Shown in pieces: positions 5,201-8,155 of a DNA stretch of 8,155 bases. Source of the DNA: Actinomycetes bacterium (GTDB taxonomy: Bacteria; Actinomycetota; Humimicrobiia; JAHJRV01). Location of the stretch: NCBI GenBank assembly GCA_030612085.1, contig JAUWOM010000046.1, positions 1-8,155 on the forward strand, written 5' to 3'. The position numbers were made by a program, and so were the translations under genes. The notes under the pieces are model-generated. The model saw only the letters and a list, made by a program, of their open reading frames with translations, was not told the DNA's origin and did no database searches. Each line of letters begins with the position of its first letter. Position 1 is the first letter of the stretch.

Positions 5201-6196
5201 ATGGAAAAGAGAATAGACATAATTGTAACAACAATATCTGGATCCATTCTTGACTGGAAGAAGATAAACAACATAGAGCCAGAATTTAGAAAATGCTATT
5301 CTGGTCCTATCAATGTTCATATTGTCGATAGCCACGCAAAAGCGCGAGAGAAAACAAGTAAAGCCGTTGAGGAAGGAAGTCAAATCATTATTTCAGCAGG
5401 AGGCTCTGGTACTTTCAATAGTGTACTTGAAGGTTGCTATGCAGCTGGTTTACCGAAGGATTTACGTCTTGCTTTTCTTCGCAAAGGTTCAGCAGATTTG
5501 CTTGGTAAGGTTTTAAAGATATCGGATCAACTTTCACAAGCAGTGGGTATCATCTCACAGAGTATAAAGGAAGATAAAATAATTCAAGCTGATGTGATAG
5601 AGGTTGAGGGAACAGGTATAGATGATAAACCATGGAAGAGACACTTTATTGGTTTTGGAGGTGTCGGGGTTTTTGGAGACGTACCTTATTTCTCTGAAAG
5701 ATGGTATAGCAAATATTATAAAGGAATTTTAGGAACACTATTTGGCGATCGTGGTCCTTTCATAGTAACAGTTATCCTATCCCTAATGAAACATTATATC
5801 GATATTATTCTTCAGAGAAAATTTAAGTTTAGCCTTGTGTCAGATGACTTATTAATACCTCCTCAGAAATATAGCAGTATTATTATTTTAAATGGTGATC
5901 TTGGAAAGGATTTTTCTTTAGCAAAAGGGATTCCATTAAAAAGTGGATATTTCATAACTGTTACAATGCGTGATCTTGGTCTTTTTACTTCTGTTAAACA
6001 ACTCATACATATCGGGAAAGGTGATATTTTTAACTACTCAAAGAAGCTGGGGACTGAATCTTTTAAACTTAAAAATTTAAAAATAATCCCAGATAATTCA
6101 AAGCCATATATGGTTAATATAGATGGTTTACCTGTGTATGCAAAAGGAAATATCAAATATCGTATTTCAGATACAGTTAATTTGATTACTGGTTGA
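5201..6196 (+). CDS. Diacylglycerol-kinase-fold (DAGK/LCB5-like) protein, divergent active site
   Basis: The 331-residue protein starts at ATG 5201, seven bases after AAAGG; an in-frame ATG at 5186 would overlap the previous gene and lacks a better ribosome site. The N-terminal half matches the DAGK catalytic domain: SAGGSGTFNSVLEGCY (65-80) corresponds to GGDGTxNEVxNG, and LRKGSADLLGKVLKI (93-107) to the PLGTGNDFARxLG loop. A C-terminal beta domain carries VNIDGLP (305-311), like the family's VDGE. Members phosphorylate diacylglycerol, sphingoid or related lipid alcohols at the membrane. Two differences are notable: the catalytic-loop Asp of GGDGT is Ser69, and the GTGND loop is shortened to GSAD. 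The substrate may therefore be unusual or activity reduced. Coupling to a nucleotide-kinase-like gene upstream suggests paired phosphorylation steps, but I cannot name the pathway. Confidence 0.75.
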   Translation: MEKRIDIIVTTISGSILDWKKINNIEPEFRKCYSGPINVHIVDSHAKAREKTSKAVEEGSQIIISAGGSGTFNSVLEGCYAAGLPKDLRLAFLRKGSADLLGKVLKISDQLSQAVGIISQSIKEDKIIQADVIEVEGTGIDDKPWKRHFIGFGGVGVFGDVPYFSERWYSKYYKGILGTLFGDRGPFIVTVILSLMKHYIDIILQRKFKFSLVSDDLLIPPQKYSSIIILNGDLGKDFSLAKGIPLKSGYFITVTMRDLGLFTSVKQLIHIGKGDIFNYSKKLGTESFKLKNLKIIPDNSKPYMVNIDGLPVYAKGNIKYRISDTVNLITG

Positions 6197-6219
6197 GATC
6201 TTTTAAAACTGCGACCAAC

Positions 6220-6252
6220 TCTAACCTTAACAAGATTAGATCTTTTTTCTTT
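6220..6252 (+). terminator. Weak intrinsic terminator after the kinase operon
   Basis: TCTAACCTT and AAGATTAGA (6220-6240) form a stem with one mismatch around an AAC loop, 24 bases past the stop. TCTTTTTTCTTT follows at once. The stem is low in G+C but the position and T-run fit. Confidence 0.4.
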
Positions 6253-6388
6253 ATAATCCCTCCATTTAACCCTTTTCATAGTGCTTAGTTTCCTTTCTGA
6301 AATAATATTTGAAACATTTTAAGAATCTCTGGAATATTTAGAAACTTAAAAACTAGAACTCACCATCATATTATTCTCTTATAAAAAA

Positions 6389-6417
6389 TTAAATAATCAG
6401 ACATAAGTCAGTATAAT
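6389..6417 (+). promoter_or_regulatory. Third copy of the ybaB promoter block
   Basis: TTAAAT (6389-6394), 17 bp, then TATAAT (6412-6417). The surrounding block of about 32 bases differs at two positions from the block at 6922-6953. Nothing resembling ybaB follows: palindromic repeats begin within a few bases. It is either a live promoter reading into the repeats or one arm of a duplication that brackets them. Confidence 0.5.
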
Positions 6418-6450
6418 ATAAGGGGAGATTTCCACACCACAGGAGTTTAT

Positions 6451-6470
6451 CCCTTCACTTCGTTCAAGGG
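6451..6470. repeat. Short palindromic repeat
   Basis: CCCTT (6451-6455) and AAGGG (6466-6470) enclose CACTTCGTTC. This CCCTTcacttcgttcAAGGG type of hairpin is a common dispersed repeat in bacterial genomes and belongs to the repeat cluster that follows. Confidence 0.45.
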
Positions 6471-6493
6471 TAGGCTCTGAGAGATATTTAATT

Positions 6494-6643
6494 TGTCATT
6501 GCGAGCCACCGAAGGTGGCGTGGCAATCTCTACCTGGATAAAATCTGTGAAGATTCTCCAACACCTCCTACCTTTTGTGTAATGAGATTGCACAGCTTGT
6601 TCTGAGCGTAGTGAAGAATCTACTTACAATCCTCGCAATGACA
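6494..6643. repeat. MITE/REP-like element with 12-bp perfect terminal inverted repeats
   Basis: TGTCATTGCGAG (6494-6505) is the exact reverse complement of CTCGCAATGACA (6632-6643), bounding 150 bp. Inside the left arm, GCCACC-GAA-GGTGGC (6505-6519) makes a strong hairpin, closed further by ATTGC and GCAAT. The right arm carries GAGATTGCACAGCTTGTTCT. The 'cattgcgag...gcaatctc' type is known as a dispersed palindromic repeat in many bacteria. No transposase is encoded, so it would be mobilised in trans or be an old relic. Confidence 0.65.
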
Positions 6644-6662
6644 CATTATCAACATACATTTT

Positions 6663-6846
6663 TGACATTGCGAGTCACTGAGGAGCCTGCCCTCAACCCT
6701 TGAGTATAACAAAGGGGAAGGGTGGTGTGACAATCTCAAATAAGATATAATATTAAATTTAATTAAAATGAGATTGCGCAGTTTGTTCCGAGATAGATTG
6801 CGCAGTTTATCCTGAGCGAAAACGAAGGACCTGGCTCGCAATGACA
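6663..6846. repeat. Second palindromic element, related ends
   Basis: TGACATTGCGAG (6663-6674) and CTCGCAATGACA (6835-6846) are inverted at 11 of 12 positions and match the ends of the element at 6494-6643. Inside, the string AGATTGCGCAGTTT occurs at 6771 and again at 6795, a 24-base period. The 75-residue open frame across this region on the minus strand is repeat DNA, not a gene. Confidence 0.55.
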
Positions 6847-6900
6847 ATCAGGACCTGGCTCGCAACGACAACCGGAATCTAGCTCCTTGCAATGACGACC
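6826..6900. repeat. Short tandem repeat of about 24 bp, three units
   Basis: Units at 6826-6849 and 6850-6873 share AGGACCTGGCTCGCAA and differ at two positions in the tail (TGACAATC against CGACAACC). A third, diverged 27-base unit occupies 6874-6900. All derive from the end of the neighbouring palindromic element, so this looks like local amplification by slippage. Confidence 0.6.
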
Positions 6901-6923
6901 AGGAGCTGTTCAAAATAACAGAA

Positions 6924-6952
6924 TTAAATAATCAGATATAAGTCGGTATAAT
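6924..6952 (+). promoter_or_regulatory. ybaB promoter
   Basis: TTAAAT (6924-6929) and TATAAT (6947-6952) are 17 bp apart, 26 bases before the ATG; the AAGGAG ribosome site is at 6968-6973. The same block recurs at 52-80 and 6389-6417, which supports its being a real unit. Confidence 0.65.
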
Positions 6953-6978
6953 AAAAGATATAAGAGTAAGGAGTAAAA

Positions 6979-7263
6979 ATGGATATAAAAAAATTAATGA
7001 AACAAGCAAAGGATTTAAAGAAATTACAGAAGGAAATATCTAAAACTGTTATAGAAAGTGAAGTAAATGGAGCTAAGTTGTCAATAAGTGGAACTGGTGA
7101 AGTTAAAAGTTTTATAATGTCAAAAGAACTTTATAATAAAGGAAAAGAAGAAATTGAAAAGGCAGTAATTAGAGCTATTTCTTCTTGTCTTAAGAAGCAG
7201 CTTGATTCACAAAAAGAAATAGCTGAACAAGCATTAAAAGGAATTAACCTTCCAAAAATTTGA
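6979..7263 (+). CDS. ybaB: YbaB/EbfC-family nucleoid-associated protein
   Basis: This 94-residue protein matches the YbaB/EbfC family, small homodimeric DNA-binding proteins that coat the nucleoid and are usually encoded between dnaX and recR. The family pattern is complete: MDIKKLMKQAKDLKKLQKE at the N-terminal helix, a central strand region with EVNGAKLSISGTGEVKSF, a long charged helix, and the GINLP end. Escherichia coli YbaB has 109 residues, so this is on the short side but not truncated. A good AAGGAG lies five bases before the ATG, and a strong promoter is just upstream. The usual dnaX and recR neighbours are absent; repeats lie before it and a non-coding tract after. A damaged second copy stands at 107-208, so this intact copy may have been relocated or duplicated. 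Confidence 0.85.
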   Translation: MDIKKLMKQAKDLKKLQKEISKTVIESEVNGAKLSISGTGEVKSFIMSKELYNKGKEEIEKAVIRAISSCLKKQLDSQKEIAEQALKGINLPKI

Positions 7264-7362
7264 GATACAAAATTTCCAAATCGATTAATAAATTTATAAA
7301 TAGCTCCTCACTTCTTTTTAGAATAGAAAAAATGTTAAAGTAAAGGAAAAATATACAAATTA

Positions 7363-7477
7363 ATAGAAATCATTTACATTGGTAAATGGAGATTGAGACA
7401 GATGTTTCACCTTCTTCGCACAACAAAATTATTCTTCTTCAATAAAATAATTACACTAAACAGACAAGGATTGAGAC
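7363..7477. CRISPR. Possible second, highly eroded CRISPR-like repeat pair
   Basis: Two 37-base units, 7363-7399 and 7441-7477, both end in GATTGAGAC and are separated by 41 bases. Compared with the repeat type at 4258-4294 (last base taken as C) they agree at about 26 and 24 of 37 positions, including the AAATAATT-like core and the end. Unit 1 also contains a perfect hairpin, CATTTAC-ATTG-GTAAATG (7371-7388). The period of 78 fits the 74-76 of the other locus. Identity is low in an AT-rich background, so this is tentative. The rest of the 7264-7583 gap shows nothing I can name. Confidence 0.3.
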
Positions 7478-7583
7478 TTTTAAATTATACTTACTTTTAC
7501 TTTATAAAATTTTAAGTAATAAATATTTAATATCATTAATAGCATATTTATAAGTAATATTTATTATATTAAAAAGATTGATT

Positions 7584-7781
7584 ATGAAAGTATCCAATAT
7601 ACTAAAGGTTTTAATTATTATAGCTGTTGTGCTATTCATTCTTCACTATTTTGTTGGATTGGATAATTTGATTTCAAAATTAAGTGATATTAACCTGGAT
7701 TTTTTAACCACAAAATTAAAAGAATTTATAAATATATTAAAAAATTCACTAACCTGGATAAAGGGATTCTTAAGTGGTTGA
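7584..7781 (+). CDS. Small single-pass membrane protein, unknown
   Basis: From ATG 7584 the frame encodes 65 residues; a TTG two codons upstream (7578) is the alternative start. AAAG lies about seven bases before the ATG, a weak ribosome site. Residues 6-26 (ILKVLIIIAVVLFILHYFVG) form one transmembrane helix. The rest is amphipathic, with regularly spaced Leu/Ile and Lys (FLTTKLKEFINILKNSLTWI), and ends in a short hydrophobic WIKGFLSG. There are no cysteines or catalytic motifs. It could be a small regulatory membrane protein or a toxin-like peptide, but I recognise no family. It has no close operon partner, since the upstream tract is non-coding and the next gene is on the other strand. Confidence 0.5.
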   Translation: MKVSNILKVLIIIAVVLFILHYFVGLDNLISKLSDINLDFLTTKLKEFINILKNSLTWIKGFLSG

Positions 7782-7895
7782 AAGATATTATCAGTAGATA
7801 ATTACGAAATAGAGTCATTCTAAAACTAACCACTATAATATTTGAATTTAGAATTAGTTAAAAAAGAAAAGTAATTATGAGCGTTGAGCATTATC

Positions 7896-8155
7896 TCATT
7901 TTGAGGCCCTTATAAGTCTGCTTAAGCGCTCAGTTCCAAGACCTAACCCGATAAGTAATGCTCCTATGATTAGAAGAGTGACAGGCATCCCGATTCTATC
8001 AGCGAAATGCTCAAAGTTTATATAAGTAATCCAGAACAGAAGGAAAGCTGCTCCACTATAGAGGAAAGTTTGCGACTGCTTTTTTATGCTGACAGTGATA
8101 AACGCAATACTAGCTAAAAAAGCTATTGCTTCCATTACTGTATTTTGCCAGGTTG
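7896..8155 (-). CDS. C-terminal part of a multi-pass membrane protein (partial)
   Basis: The minus-strand frame ends at TGA 7898-7896 and stays open to the window edge, so the gene very likely continues beyond 8155; the internal ATG at 8135 sits inside hydrophobic coding sequence. The visible 86 residues contain three hydrophobic segments, roughly AIAFLASIAFITV, LYSGAAFLLFWITYI and MPVTLLIIGALLIGLGLGTE, then a basic tail ending LIRASK. The last helix followed by a charged tail resembles the C-terminus of DUF2157-type membrane proteins, a weak impression only. Base composition is visibly richer in G+C than the other genes here, which may mark a different origin or a region boundary near 7890. 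Confidence 0.6.
   Translation of the reverse strand, partial: TWQNTVMEAIAFLASIAFITVSIKKQSQTFLYSGAAFLLFWITYINFEHFADRIGMPVTLLIIGALLIGLGLGTERLSRLIRASK

Noticed and set aside
6034..6279. Minus-strand frame starting ATG 6279 with AAAGGA 11 bases upstream and a basic N-terminus (MKRVKWRDYKEKRSN)
   Set aside because: Most of it is antisense to the DAGK-like gene and it overlaps the terminator hairpin. The basic N-terminus could be a fragment of a lost gene, but no family is recognisable.
6620..6847. 75-residue minus-strand frame
   Set aside because: It lies entirely in the palindromic repeat cluster; its SFVFAQDK-type string is the usual translation of this repeat, not a protein.
7817..7854. Inverted repeat ATTCTAAA / TTTAGAAT with a 22-base loop
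   Set aside because: The stem is AT-only, the loop is long and no U-run follows in either useful direction, so it is not a credible terminator.

Overview
The window is an AT-rich (roughly 30% G+C by eye) stretch of a bacterial chromosome. Bacterial features are sigma-70-like TTAAAT/TATAAT promoters, Shine-Dalgarno sites, TGA used as a stop, a lipoprotein signal and a YbaB/EbfC gene. I cannot name the species; an uncultured AT-rich bacterium is the safest reading. Dispersed 'TGTCATTGCGAG' palindromic repeats and several broken genes show a locus that has been rearranged and is decaying.

Layout, left to right. Positions 1-375 hold a possible C-terminal end of an upstream gene and a deleted, stop-containing copy of ybaB with an almost perfect copy of the ybaB promoter. 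On the minus strand, a TlpA/ResA-like thioredoxin lipoprotein and a CcdA-like electron-transfer membrane protein form a two-gene operon (1641 to 376). Facing the other way, at 2001-2636, is a membrane-anchored Cys-rich protein with a CC-x7-CCCxC cluster, followed by a frameshifted gene remnant (2734-3062) and an FTR1-type iron permease (3156-3989). These genes suggest an extracytoplasmic thiol/metal module: TlpA/CcdA could keep Cys-rich or metal-handling proteins reduced beside an iron importer. That link is inferred from gene proximity.

The gap at 3990-4425 contains the most striking non-coding signal: three degenerate 37-nt repeats at 74- and 76-nt spacing, ending in ATTAAAAC, ATTGAAAT and ATTTAAAC. 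This is the geometry of a CRISPR array, apparently eroded, with no cas gene in view. A weaker related pair lies at 7363-7477, after the intact ybaB gene.

Positions 4426-6196 hold a compact two-gene unit: a thymidylate-kinase-like P-loop kinase and a divergent diacylglycerol-kinase-fold protein in which GGDGT has become GGSGT. Then comes about 500 bp of palindromic/MITE-like repeats (about 6420-6900), bracketed by two copies of the ybaB promoter, and the intact ybaB gene (6979-7263). The right end holds a small single-pass membrane protein and, on the minus strand, the C-terminal part of a multi-pass membrane protein with visibly higher G+C that runs off the window.
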